Shown here piece after piece: positions 1-8,720 of a DNA stretch of 12,262 nt. The DNA is from Pseudomonadota bacterium. Lineage in GTDB: Bacteria; Pseudomonadota; Alphaproteobacteria; Rhizobiales; Phreatobacteraceae. The notes beneath the pieces are model-generated. The model was not told the DNA's origin. It ran no database searches and worked only from the letters and a program-made list of their open reading frames with translations. Where the stretch lies: positions 1 to 12,262 of the forward strand of contig JAEZGJ010000041.1 in assembly GCA_023416965.1 (NCBI GenBank), in the 5' to 3' direction. Numbering within the stretch: position 1 is the first letter of the stretch; the number at the start of each line of letters is the position of its first letter. The translations under genes and the position numbers were made by a program.

Positions 1-354
1 GTGTTCTTCCGCGCCGACCGGCTCGCGCGCCCGCGCGTGCTGCGCCCGGTGCGCGCCATCGGCCCGGAGGACGCCTGGTGCGACGATGCTGACGACCGGC
101 GCTACAACCGGCTGATCCGCCGCCCGCCGGGCCCGGCCGAGGAGCGCCTTGCCCGCGCCGACCACCTCTACGACACCATCGTCGAACTCGGCTGGAACGA
201 CGCGCCCGTGCGCCGCCACCGTGGCAGCGCCATTTTCTGGCACGGCGCGCGCGACGGCTTCACCCCGACGGCGGGCTGCGTCGCCATCCGCATCGCCGAT
301 TTCGCCAGGATCCTGCCGCGGCTGTCGCGGCACGCGGTGATGGTGGTGCGCTGA
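1..354 (+). CDS. L,D-transpeptidase (YkuD family), 3' part of gene
   Basis: The reading frame is open from the window edge to a TGA, so this is the C-terminal 117 residues of a longer protein; the GTG at base 1 is probably an internal valine codon. Enzymes of this family cross-link peptidoglycan in the periplasm, joining meso-diaminopimelate residues through a catalytic cysteine, or attach proteins to the wall. The sequence shows the active-site region: GSAIFWH at visible residues 75-81 (catalytic His81) and TAGCVAI at 90-96 (catalytic Cys93). A WCDD...RRYNR segment at 26-37 is typical of the short alphaproteobacterial YkuD proteins. By family length about 50-60 N-terminal residues lie upstream of the window. 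The gene converges on the SDR gene, with only four bases between the stop codons. I am confident of the family; the precise substrate cannot be read from the sequence. Confidence 0.9.
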   Translation: MFFRADRLARPRVLRPVRAIGPEDAWCDDADDRRYNRLIRRPPGPAEERLARADHLYDTIVELGWNDAPVRRHRGSAIFWHGARDGFTPTAGCVAIRIADFARILPRLSRHAVMVVR

Positions 355-358
355 CGTC

Positions 359-1126
359 TCAGACGGAGGCGGTCAGGCCGCCGTCGACGAAGAGGACGTG
401 GCCGGTGACGTAGTCGGACGCGGGCGCGGCCAGGAAGACGCAGGCGCCCTGCAGCTCCGACACGTCGCCCCAGCGCCCGAGAGGCGTGCGGCCCTCGAGC
501 CAGGAGGAGAACTTCTCGTCCTTCACCAGCGCGTCGGTCAGCTCGGTCTTGAAATAGCCCGGCGCGATGCCGTTGGAGCGGATGCCGCGCCGGCCCCATT
601 CCACCGCCATCTGCCGCGTCATCATCTTCACCGCGCCCTTGGAGGCGGTATAGGGCGCGATGGAGGGCCGGCCGAGTTCGCTCATCACCGAACAGGTGTT
701 GATGATCTTGCCGTAGCCGCGCGGCAGCATGTGCTTCGCCACCGCCTTGGAGACGTAGAACACGCTGTCGATATTGGTCGCCATCACCCGCCGCCAGGCG
801 TCTTCCGGAAAGTCCTCCAGCGGCTGGCGGATGGTCATGCCGGCATTGTTGACGAGGATGTCGATGGGGCCGATGTCCTTCTCGATGGCGTCGACGCCGG
901 CCTTCACCGCGGCGGGGTCGGTGACGTCGAAGGCGCTGGACGTGACCCGGAAGCCGCGGGCCCTCAGCGCCGCCTCGGCCTTGGCGAGCTTGCTCTCGTC
1001 GCGGCCGTTGAGGACGATCTCGCAGCCGGCGCCCGCCAGGCCCTCGGCATAGGCGAGCCCGATGCCGCTGCCTGATCCGGTGATCAGGGCGCGGCGGCCG
1101 GTCAGGTCGAAGGTCTTGAGCGTCAT
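359..1126 (-). CDS. SDR-family dehydrogenase, gluconate 5-dehydrogenase-like
   Basis: This 255-residue cytoplasmic oxidoreductase belongs to the classical short-chain dehydrogenases. The cofactor motif TGSGSGIG is at residues 16-23, NNAG at 93-96, and the catalytic Ser146-Tyr159-Lys163 set is intact with the usual spacing. Several stretches match what I recall of Escherichia coli IdnO: EKDIGPIDILVNNAG, an SELGRPSIAPY segment, NGIAPGYFKTE and the C-terminal GHVLFVDGG. The likely reaction is therefore NADP-dependent interconversion of D-gluconate and 5-ketogluconate, although related SDRs take other polyols and no gluconate transport or kinase gene is in view. The frame extends 16 codons further upstream, but I chose the ATG at 1126 because AAAGGG lies 7 bases before it and homology begins there. 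It follows the M48 gene on the same strand after 93 bases, so read-through from that operon is possible. Confidence 0.85.
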   Translation of the reverse strand: MTLKTFDLTGRRALITGSGSGIGLAYAEGLAGAGCEIVLNGRDESKLAKAEAALRARGFRVTSSAFDVTDPAAVKAGVDAIEKDIGPIDILVNNAGMTIRQPLEDFPEDAWRRVMATNIDSVFYVSKAVAKHMLPRGYGKIINTCSVMSELGRPSIAPYTASKGAVKMMTRQMAVEWGRRGIRSNGIAPGYFKTELTDALVKDEKFSSWLEGRTPLGRWGDVSELQGACVFLAAPASDYVTGHVLFVDGGLTASV

Positions 1127-1133
1127 GGTCTTG

Positions 1134-1170
1134 CCCTTTGGCGTTTCCTCGGTCGGGCGAGGAGCAAAGG
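1134..1170 (-). promoter_or_regulatory. Possible stem-loop covering the ribosome binding site of the SDR gene
   Basis: On the minus strand the leader of the SDR gene can fold into a two-part hairpin. CCTTTG (bases 1170-1165) pairs with CAAAGG (1140-1135), and TCCTCG/CGAGGA (1163-1158 with 1151-1146) forms the upper stem with a six-base loop. The AAAGGG that serves as Shine-Dalgarno sequence (1139-1134) lies in the lower stem, so pairing would hide it. The upper and lower stems are separated by an unequal internal loop. I cannot compute its stability, and short stems of this kind are common at high GC. Confidence 0.3.
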
Positions 1171-1219
1171 CCAAGGCGCGCGCCGATGCAAGAGTCCGGC
1201 GGCACTTGTATGGTAGTTT

Positions 1220-2677
1220 CTACTCGGCGATGACCTTGACGAGTTCGCCGCCCCGCGGCTGCTCCCCGTCGCCGAGCCCGTTGAGGACGCGGAATCGCTC
1301 CTCCGCGCGGTCCGGCACCTGCATGCGCCGGGCGAAGGTCAGGGCGGTATCGCCCTCCCCGGCGCGCATGGTTCTCACCCGGGCGGGCTTCACGGCGGCC
1401 TCGGCGCTGGTCAGGCGTCGGAAGGTCTCCATCGAGGCACGGAAGGAGCCGTCGACCTCGGCATTGAGGTCGCGCGCCGCATAGATGATCCGGTAGACCT
1501 CGCTGCCGAAACGGACGACGAAGATGCGGAACGACCAGTCGCTGCCGCGGGCGACGGCCGTGGCGGCCTGGAAGCCGTTGATCGTCACCGCCTCCACCGT
1601 CTCCGGCGCAAGCCCATCGATCCAGCCGGAGGAGAGATAGGAGGTCAGCGCCTGGCTCGCCGGCACGCGGACGACGTCGAGGCGGATCGCCATCTCGTTG
1701 GGGCCGAGGCCGGTGACCGCCTGACGCGAATTCTCCAGCGTGAAGCCTTCCGGCGCCGTGACGGTGAATCCGAGGCGCGGGTGGATGAAGCTCCTCCCTC
1801 GAACGACGCCCTGGCGCGGATCCTCGCCGAAGGTGATGCCGTCGATGGCGCGCAGGTAGCGCTCGCGGTCGCGCGGGCGGCCGTCGGGCGCCATGTGCTG
1901 GCGGGCGGCGAGCACCGCCTGGCGGATGCGCTCCGGCGTCGAGGGGTGGGAGGCGAGGAAGTCCGGCCCGCCGCCGGAGGCCTGGCTCGGGGTGCGCAGC
2001 GCCGCGTTGCGGTCCATCGTCTCGAGGAAGCGCGAGGCGCCGTAGGGGTCGAAGCCGGCCTTGGCGATGAGGGCGACGCCGATCGTGTCGGCCTCCAGTT
2101 CCTGGCTGCGCGAGAAGCTGGCGAGCGACACCCGTGCCGCCTCCCGCCGCGCCTCGGCACCGGCCATGTCGTTGAGCAGGCGCGCCCGCATCACAGCGAC
2201 CAGTTCGCTGGTGCGCACCTGGTCCTCGCGCTGGTTGGCGTGGCGGGCCGAGACATGCGCCATTTCGTGGCCGAGCACGGCGGCGAATTCGCTCATGTCG
2301 TTGATCAGCGCCAGCATGCCGCGGGTGATGTAGAGGTGGCCCGAGGGCAGCGCGAAGGCGTTGATGGTCGGCGAGTTGAGGACGGTCAGCCGGTAGCGCT
2401 GGTCGGGGCGGTCGGAGGCAGCGGCCAGCCGGTCGAGGACCTCGGTCGCAAGCCGCTCGATGCCGGGGGCGCTGTATTCGCCGCCGAAGGCAGTGAGAAT
2501 GCGGCCGTGGTCGCGGCTGGTCAGCGGCGGCAGTCGCGTTTCGGTCGGGACAGGTTCGGGAACGGGGGCCGTGGTGTCCGGTGCCGTGGCGCAACCCGTC
2601 AGGACGAGCGCGAGCGCCAGCGTCGCCGCACGTGGCGACGGCCAATGCTGATACGCTGCTCCGGCGAACCGAGACAC
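1220..2677 (-). CDS. M48-family zinc metallopeptidase, lipoprotein, with C-terminal LysM-like segment
   Basis: This 485-residue protein is probably anchored in the cell envelope. A hydrophobic signal segment (residues 17-28) ends in a lipobox LTGC with Cys29 as the lipidation site, followed by a Pro/Thr-rich linker. The peptidase domain has HEMAH at 137-141, a third zinc ligand at Glu193 in ELEAD, and an SHP motif at 243-245, whose histidine corresponds in position to the regulatory zinc-binding histidine of BepA. This fits the periplasmic M48C proteases (BepA, LoiP) that act in outer-membrane protein quality control. After a central region of unknown function, residues 430-485 resemble a LysM repeat (GEGDTALTFARRM, then RVLNGL), suggesting peptidoglycan binding. 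The GTG start is only 9 bases after the preceding stop codon, and no better start precedes the signal peptide. There is no TPR region like that of BepA, so the exact role is open. Confidence 0.88.
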   Translation of the reverse strand: MSRFAGAAYQHWPSPRAATLALALVLTGCATAPDTTAPVPEPVPTETRLPPLTSRDHGRILTAFGGEYSAPGIERLATEVLDRLAAASDRPDQRYRLTVLNSPTINAFALPSGHLYITRGMLALINDMSEFAAVLGHEMAHVSARHANQREDQVRTSELVAVMRARLLNDMAGAEARREAARVSLASFSRSQELEADTIGVALIAKAGFDPYGASRFLETMDRNAALRTPSQASGGGPDFLASHPSTPERIRQAVLAARQHMAPDGRPRDRERYLRAIDGITFGEDPRQGVVRGRSFIHPRLGFTVTAPEGFTLENSRQAVTGLGPNEMAIRLDVVRVPASQALTSYLSSGWIDGLAPETVEAVTINGFQAATAVARGSDWSFRIFVVRFGSEVYRIIYAARDLNAEVDGSFRASMETFRRLTSAEAAVKPARVRTMRAGEGDTALTFARRMQVPDRAEERFRVLNGLGDGEQPRGGELVKVIAE

Positions 2678-2686
2678 GGTCCTGGG

Positions 2687-3418
2687 CTACCTTGCACCCC
2701 GGCCGGGTGCCTCCGCGATGGTGATGGCCTCCGGCATCGCCGCCGCGATGAAGGGGCCGCGCCGGATCGTGACGACCCCGCGCACCCGCAGCATGTGCCC
2801 ACGGATTGCGGCGGGTTCAAGCCCGAACTCCCGAAAGGCCGGCATGTCGCGTTCGTGGATCGTCACCGTCAGCGCCCCCGCCCGGGGCGGCCCGAAATTG
2901 ACGTAGGTGATGCGATTCACCGTCCTGACGCTGCGCACGCGGCCGGTGGCGACGACGAAGCGACCGTCGGCTGCCGCCAGAGCCGCGACGTCATTTGTAT
3001 CAAGAAGTGCCTCAGGCGTGGCCCAGATGCCACGCCTGGCGGTAGCCGCTTCCGTCTCCGCGGCCTCGAGAAGGCGCCAGCAGTCGCGGGGGACGAGGCG
3101 GGTGGCGGTGAGGCGGGCGAGACCGCGGCGCAGGAGATCGGCCTCGACAGGACCAGCGGTGCCGAGCGCCAGGGCCGGAATGCGTTCGTGTCGGTCGGCG
3201 GGTCCCAGGAGCGCGATCCGGGTGACGCGACCGGCCGGCACCGTCGCCTCGCCGGACAAGGCCGCCAAGCGGAAGCGGCGTCCGTCGACGGCGACGACAG
3301 TCAGGGGCGCTTCCGCGCGCAGCCCGGAGACCTCCTCGACCCGCTCGGGCGTGCAGGCGAGCGAGGTGAAGGGCGCGAGGGAGAGGGCTGCCGCCAGCAG
3401 GGCCGGCGCCCTCCTCAC
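2687..3418 (-). CDS. Exported protein with degenerate thermonuclease (SNase)-like domain and probable OB-fold domain
   Basis: The 243-residue product starts with a signal peptide, probably cleaved after Ala21 (TSLA then Cys22), so it acts in the periplasm or outside; the lipobox match is poor. Residues 38-133 resemble a shortened staphylococcal-nuclease domain: VVAVDGRRFRLAAL, then DRHERIPALAL, then VEADLLRRGLARL and the typical EAATARRGIW end. Residues 152-236 look like an OB fold (VVATGRVRSVRTVNRITYVNFG, MLRVRGVV). Arg50 and Arg79 can be matched to Arg35 and Arg87 of the nuclease, but the DxPE segment carrying the metal and catalytic residues is replaced by LSGEAT, and the stretch between the two arginines is about half the usual length. 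I infer that nuclease activity is doubtful. The GTG start lies three bases after the acs stop codon, so it is probably translated from the acs transcript. Confidence 0.7.
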   Translation of the reverse strand: MRRAPALLAAALSLAPFTSLACTPERVEEVSGLRAEAPLTVVAVDGRRFRLAALSGEATVPAGRVTRIALLGPADRHERIPALALGTAGPVEADLLRRGLARLTATRLVPRDCWRLLEAAETEAATARRGIWATPEALLDTNDVAALAAADGRFVVATGRVRSVRTVNRITYVNFGPPRAGALTVTIHERDMPAFREFGLEPAAIRGHMLRVRGVVTIRRGPFIAAAMPEAITIAEAPGRGAR

Positions 3419-3421
3419 GGG

Positions 3422-5371
<1,950 letters not shown>

Positions 5372-5471
5372 GGCTGTCCCCTCTCCGTGGCCGCCGGCGG
5401 CAACACGGCCGGCGACTCTGTCGTTTCCCCGGGATGGCGCCTTGTCCGGCCCCTTGTCCCTCATCGGGCCG

Positions 5472-5501
5472 ACCATACGTCGGCGGAAGCCGGCGGCTCA
5501 A
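5472..5501 (-). promoter_or_regulatory. Candidate promoter for acs
   Basis: Reading on the minus strand, TTGAGC (5501-5496) is followed after 18 bases by TATGGT (5477-5472). Each hexamer matches four of six sigma-70 consensus positions. Transcription would start near 5465 and leave a leader of about 95 bases. The region between acs and the divergent hydrolase gene (5372-5614) contains no other clear promoter, so the call rests on position and a modest match only. Confidence 0.25.
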
Positions 5502-5614
5502 GCCGGCGCGCCTCACACTTTGGTCGCCCGCGCGGGCTGGCGCTTCGGCCGAATTGACCCCGGCCGGGCCGCCGCCGAATGTGGCCGCCCCTCCCGCCGA
5601 CCGGACGACATGCC

Positions 5615-6778
5615 ATGACAGCCGCTCTCGACACGATCCTCCGCCAGGCTGCCGATGCCGGCGAGGTGCCCGGCGTGGTCGCCATGGTGGGAAACCGCGA
5701 GGGCCTGCTCTACCAGGGCGGCTTCGGCACAAGGCGCCTCGGTGCCGATGCGCCCATGACCCCGGACACGGTGGCCTGGATCGCCTCCATGACCAAGGCG
5801 ATCACCACGGTGGCGCTGCTGCAACTCGTCGAGGAGGGCAGGGTCGACCTCGACGCGCCCGCGGCCACCTACGCCCCCGCCATCGGCGAGGCGGCGCTGC
5901 TCCACGATTTCGACGCCGAGGGCCGGCCGCTGACGCGGGTGCCGGCGAAGGCCGTGACGGTGCGCCACCTCCTCACCCACACGGCCGGTTACACCTACGA
6001 TTTCGCCTCCTCGGCCCTGCGCAAATACATGAAGGCGACGGGCCTTCCCGCCACCAACACGGGAAAGCTCGCCTCGCTGGAGGCGCCGCTGGTGGGCGAG
6101 CCGGGCGAGGCCTTCATCTACGGCATCTCCACCGACTGGGCCGGCCGCATCGTCGAGATCGTCACGGGCAAGCCGCTGGAGACCGTCTTCCGTGAGCGCA
6201 TCACCGGCCCCCTCGGCATGGCCGACACCATGTTCCGCCTCGGCGAGGGCCAGATGGCGCGCCGCGCCACCGTCCACGGCGTCACCGAGGACGGCACCTA
6301 TGTGCCGACCGAGATGGTGGTGGTGCAGGAGCCGGAATTCGCCTCCGGCGGCGGCGGGCTCTATGCGACGGCGGGCGACTACCTGACCTTCCTGCGCATG
6401 ATCCTCGCCGGCGGGACGTTCGGCGGCACCCGCATTCTCGGCGCGGAGAGCATTGCCGGGCTGTCGACCGACCAGATCCCGCAGCTCTCGGTGCCGGCCC
6501 TCGGGCTGATGTCTCCCATGGGCCTCAGGAGCGCCGACTTCTTCCGTGGCCGGCCCGCCGGCTGGACCCTCGGCTTCCAGCAGAACCGCGAGCCGACCCC
6601 GGAAGGCCGGCCGGCCGGCTCGCTGTCCTGGGCAGGGTTCGCCAACACCTTCTACTGGATCGATCCGAAGACCGGCCTTGCCGGGGTGTTCCTCACCCAG
6701 ATCGTGCCCTTCTTCGATCCGCGGGCGGTCAAGCTGTTCCGGGATTTCGAGGCGGAGGTCTATCGCTCGCTGGCGTAA
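5615..6778 (+). CDS. Serine hydrolase of the class C beta-lactamase / family VIII esterase type
   Basis: The 387-residue protein has the penicillin-binding/beta-lactamase fold signature: nucleophile Ser58 and Lys61 in SMTK, Tyr169 in IYGISTDW, and WAG at 339-341 in the place of the KTG box. The TWAG-like box leading into NTFYWIDP, with no detectable signal peptide, is typical of EstB-like carboxylesterases of family VIII rather than of secreted beta-lactamases. The likely activity is hydrolysis of short-chain esters; the natural substrate is unknown and antibiotic resistance should not be inferred. The usual YxN asparagine is not at its normal place (Y-G-I-S), which is common in esterase members. 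I chose the ATG at 5615 over the one at 5579, because GGA lies 9 bases before it and the extra 12 residues are proline-rich and unlike the family. It is transcribed divergently from acs. Confidence 0.85.
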   Translation: MTAALDTILRQAADAGEVPGVVAMVGNREGLLYQGGFGTRRLGADAPMTPDTVAWIASMTKAITTVALLQLVEEGRVDLDAPAATYAPAIGEAALLHDFDAEGRPLTRVPAKAVTVRHLLTHTAGYTYDFASSALRKYMKATGLPATNTGKLASLEAPLVGEPGEAFIYGISTDWAGRIVEIVTGKPLETVFRERITGPLGMADTMFRLGEGQMARRATVHGVTEDGTYVPTEMVVVQEPEFASGGGGLYATAGDYLTFLRMILAGGTFGGTRILGAESIAGLSTDQIPQLSVPALGLMSPMGLRSADFFRGRPAGWTLGFQQNREPTPEGRPAGSLSWAGFANTFYWIDPKTGLAGVFLTQIVPFFDPRAVKLFRDFEAEVYRSLA

Positions 6779-6791
6779 GGGAGGAAGAGCG

Positions 6792-6946
6792 CCACCCGTA
6801 CCTTCCCCTGCTCGCAAGGCTCGCAGGAGAGGGGGACTTCGACGTCCCGATACCGCCTCTTCGGCCGCGCCAGGCGCATCGCCTGGCGTCGCAAGCAACG
6901 CGGTAGTCCCTCTCTCCTCGCGCCAGCGAGGGAAGGGGGAGGGTGG
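6792..6946. repeat. Intergenic element with long imperfect inverted ends and internal hairpins
   Basis: This 155-base element fills most of the space between two convergent genes. Its left arm (6792-6837) and right arm (6906-6946) are imperfect inverted copies: both, read inwards, begin CCACCC, continue with CCTTCCC and TCGC, and end in GGAGAG then GGGAC. The right arm alone folds as TCCCTCTCTCCTCGC (6907-6921), loop GCCA, and a matching partner (6926-6940) with one mismatch and two G-T pairs. The left arm contains a near tandem CTCGCAAGG/CTCGCAGG. Such structure is typical of REP/RIME-like or miniature transposable repeats in rhizobial genomes, but I cannot match it to a named family. No open reading frame inside looks real. 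It may act as a two-way transcription stop, though no T-run follows the stems. Confidence 0.65.
6868..6888. repeat. Perfect hairpin at the centre of the intergenic element
   Basis: CGCCAGGCG (6868-6876), loop CAT, and CGCCTGGCG (6880-6888) form an uninterrupted nine-base-pair stem. It sits almost midway between the two inverted arms, so the whole element could form a three-armed cruciform. No T-run follows on either strand, so it is not a standard intrinsic terminator. Confidence 0.7.
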
Positions 6947-6976
6947 GGCATAACGGGGCTGTGCCCGGAAAGTTGG

Positions 6977-8185
6977 CTACTCCGCCGCCTTCGGCAGCTC
7001 GACGCCGGCCTCGCGCAGCACCTCTTCCGTATCCTGACCCAGCCGCGGCGGCGACAGGCGGGTGGAGGCGGGGGAGGCCGCGTAGTTTACCGGGTGCTTC
7101 ATGTCGACCCAGGTGTAGCCGTCGGGATGGGCGCGCTTCTGGAAGAATCCGACGGCCTTCAGGTGCGGGTCCTCCATCAGGTCGTCGAAGCGGTTGATCG
7201 GCGCGAAGGGAATGGCCTTCTCGCTCAGCACCTTCTCCCAGTCGGCATTGGTGCGGGTGGCGACCAGCGCGTCCATCATGGAGTAGAGCTCCTGGATGTT
7301 GCGCATGCGCGCTTCGTAGGTCGCGAATTTCGGGTCGGAATTGAGCTCCGGCCGTCCGGCCAGGGCGAAGAAGTCGGACCAGTTCCGGTCGCTGTAGGGC
7401 ACGATGCCGATCCAGCCGTCCTTCGACTGGTAGGGCCGGCGGTCGGGATTGTGGATGCGGCCATAGCCGAAGCCGGTGCCGGCCGGCGCCGGGTCATAGA
7501 CGTGGCCGTAGAGGTTCTCGTGCATGACGAAATGCGTGTAGCACTCGAACATCGGCACCTCGACGAACTGGCCTTCGCCGGTGCGCTGCTTGTGGAACAG
7601 GGCGGCCAGCACCGCCTGCACCATGAACAGGCCCACCGTCTTGTCGGCGGCGAGGGTGGGCAGGTAGCGCGGCGCCGGATTGCCGTCGACGCGCGGCAGG
7701 ATGTCGGCGCCGCCCGAGACGCCCTGGATCAGGTCGTCATAGGCGGGACGCCCGGCATAGGGCCCGTCGGCGCCGAAGCCGGCGGCATGGATGTAGATGA
7801 GGTTCGGCAGCCGGCTCTTGAGGCTGTCGTAGTCCATCTTCAGGCGGGCGGCGGTGTCCATCCTCATGTTGGAGCAGACGACGTCGCAGGATCTGGCGAG
7901 CGCGATGCAGGCTTCCTGGTCCTCGGGGCGCTTCAGGTCGAGGGCCACCGACTTCTTGTTCTTGTTGTACATCATGTAGAGCGGGCCCATGCCCGGCCCC
8001 GCCGCCTCCGGCCAGGCGCCGGGCTTGCGCATGATGTCGCCGCCGTCGGCCGGGCTCTCGACCTTGATCACCTCGGCGCCCATGTCGCCGAGCAGCATGG
8101 TCGCATAGGGCCCGAGGATGACCGAGGTCAGGTCGAGGATGCGGATGCCGGCGAGCGGGCCGCGCGGCGCGGTGGACTGGGACAT
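6977..8185 (-). CDS. CaiB/BaiF (class III) CoA-transferase family protein
   Basis: This 402-residue cytoplasmic protein belongs to the class III CoA-transferases, which move CoA between carboxylic acids (for example formyl-CoA:oxalate, carnitine or succinyl-CoA-dependent transfers). The N-terminal pattern LAGIRILDLTSVILGPYATMLLGDMGAEVIKVE is cut here to its landmarks: ILDLT at 16-20, GP at 25-26 and GDMGAEVIKVE at 33-43. NKNKKSVALDLK lies at 74-85, and AYDDLIQGVSG at 148-158 carries the likely catalytic aspartate, Asp150. The length is normal for the family. The ATG at 8185 is preceded by GAGG at 9 bases. No partner gene (acyl-CoA dehydrogenase, enoyl-CoA hydratase or transporter) is adjacent, so the acid substrate cannot be assigned. 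It appears to be a single-gene transcript with its own promoter. Confidence 0.92.
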   Translation of the reverse strand: MSQSTAPRGPLAGIRILDLTSVILGPYATMLLGDMGAEVIKVESPADGGDIMRKPGAWPEAAGPGMGPLYMMYNKNKKSVALDLKRPEDQEACIALARSCDVVCSNMRMDTAARLKMDYDSLKSRLPNLIYIHAAGFGADGPYAGRPAYDDLIQGVSGGADILPRVDGNPAPRYLPTLAADKTVGLFMVQAVLAALFHKQRTGEGQFVEVPMFECYTHFVMHENLYGHVYDPAPAGTGFGYGRIHNPDRRPYQSKDGWIGIVPYSDRNWSDFFALAGRPELNSDPKFATYEARMRNIQELYSMMDALVATRTNADWEKVLSEKAIPFAPINRFDDLMEDPHLKAVGFFQKRAHPDGYTWVDMKHPVNYAASPASTRLSPPRLGQDTEEVLREAGVELPKAAE

Positions 8186-8206
8186 GGGTCGAGCCTCGAG
8201 GAGGGA

Positions 8207-8221
8207 CGAAACGGCGTTTCG
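8207..8221. promoter_or_regulatory. Palindrome over the predicted CoA-transferase transcription start, possible operator
   Basis: CGAAACGGCGTTTCG is a perfect seven-base inverted repeat around one central G. Its centre (8214) lies about four bases downstream of the start predicted from the promoter hexamers, a classic repressor position. No regulator gene is adjacent, and a seven-base palindrome can occur by chance in a window of this size. Confidence 0.3.
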
Positions 8222-8224
8222 CCG

Positions 8225-8253
8225 ATGATAGCGGGCGGGTGGGCGCTTGCGAA
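8225..8253 (-). promoter_or_regulatory. Candidate promoter of the CoA-transferase gene
   Basis: On the minus strand TTCGCA (8253-8248) and TATCAT (8230-8225) are separated by exactly 17 bases. The -10 matches five of six consensus positions and the -35 four. Transcription would begin near 8218, leaving a leader of about 33 bases with GAGG before the ATG. The -35 overlaps a perfect hairpin at 8242-8258. Confidence 0.4.
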
Positions 8254-8258
8254 GCGCC
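8242..8258. repeat. Perfect hairpin after the EVE-domain gene
   Basis: GGCGCTT, loop GCG, AAGCGCC forms a seven-base-pair stem 40 bases beyond the EVE stop codon. It could help end the tsaD-gpsA transcript, but there is no T-run on the minus strand, and it overlaps the -35 of the candidate CoA-transferase promoter. Its role is therefore uncertain. Confidence 0.35.
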
Positions 8259-8297
8259 GCGCCGGGACCGTGCTCCGCGCGGAATGGATGCCGGCGC

Positions 8298-8720
8298 TCA
8301 GGGGTCGATGCCGCCCATCCGGCAGACGGTGGCCCATTCGGCGTCCGTCACCGGCTGGACCGAGAGCCGCGACAGTTTCAGCAGCGCCATCTGCGCCAGA
8401 TCCGGCGCATGTTTCACCGCCTCGAGGCTGACCGGGGTCTTCAGCGGCTTCACCGCCTTGACGTCGACCACGACCCAGGGATCGCCCGCCTCCGCCGTCG
8501 GGTCCGGATAGGCCTCGCGGATCACCTCGACGATGCCGACGATCTCCTTGCCCTCGTTGGAATGGTAGAAGAAGCCGCGGTCGCCGGCCTTCATCCGCAT
8601 CAGGTTGAGCTTGGCGGCGTGATTGCGCACGCCGTCCCAGAACGTCCCCTTCTCGCCCGCCGCCACCTGCTGGTCCCAGGACCATTTGAAGGGCTCGGAC
8701 TTGTAGAGCCAGTGCGCCAT
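8298..8720 (-). CDS. EVE domain protein (PUA-like fold, former DUF55)
   Basis: This 140-residue protein is a single EVE domain, a PUA-like fold thought to bind modified nucleotides in DNA or RNA. The sequence shows the family landmarks: HWLYKSEPFKWSWDQ at the start, TFWDGVRNHAAKLNLMRMKAGDRGFFYHS at about 26-54 (shown by W28, G30, R32, N33 and the GDRGFFYHS end), IVGIVEV at 60-66 and WVVVDVKAV at 81-89. The length is normal. The ATG overlaps the TGA of the preceding gene as TGATG, which indicates translational coupling; a GTG one codon earlier is possible but less likely. EVE proteins of this compact type are often found beside gpsA in alphaproteobacteria, so this is probably the housekeeping version and not part of a modification-dependent restriction system. 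Its exact ligand is unknown. Confidence 0.9.
   Translation of the reverse strand: MAHWLYKSEPFKWSWDQQVAAGEKGTFWDGVRNHAAKLNLMRMKAGDRGFFYHSNEGKEIVGIVEVIREAYPDPTAEAGDPWVVVDVKAVKPLKTPVSLEAVKHAPDLAQMALLKLSRLSVQPVTDAEWATVCRMGGIDP

Noticed and set aside
350..368. Small palindrome CGTCTCAGACG between the convergent L,D-transpeptidase and SDR stops
   Set aside because: It has only a five-base stem with a one-base centre and no T-run, so it is too weak for a terminator call.
168..2645. 825-codon open frame on the minus strand
   Set aside because: It is a shifted frame running through the SDR and M48 genes and across their spacer. It has no domain pattern and is low-complexity Arg/Pro/Ala/Gly.
5554..5582. 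TTGACC followed after 17 bases by GAATGT as a promoter for the serine hydrolase
   Set aside because: The -35 is good but the -10 matches only two of six positions, so the call is not supported.
5513..6898. 461-codon minus-strand frame opposite the serine hydrolase
   Set aside because: It is the antisense of a gene with intact catalytic motifs, shows no recognisable domain, and runs into the intergenic repeat.
8298..8720. EVE protein as part of a modification-dependent restriction or defence system
   Set aside because: There is no McrB, HNH or helicase partner, and the gene sits in a housekeeping operon with gpsA and tsaD.
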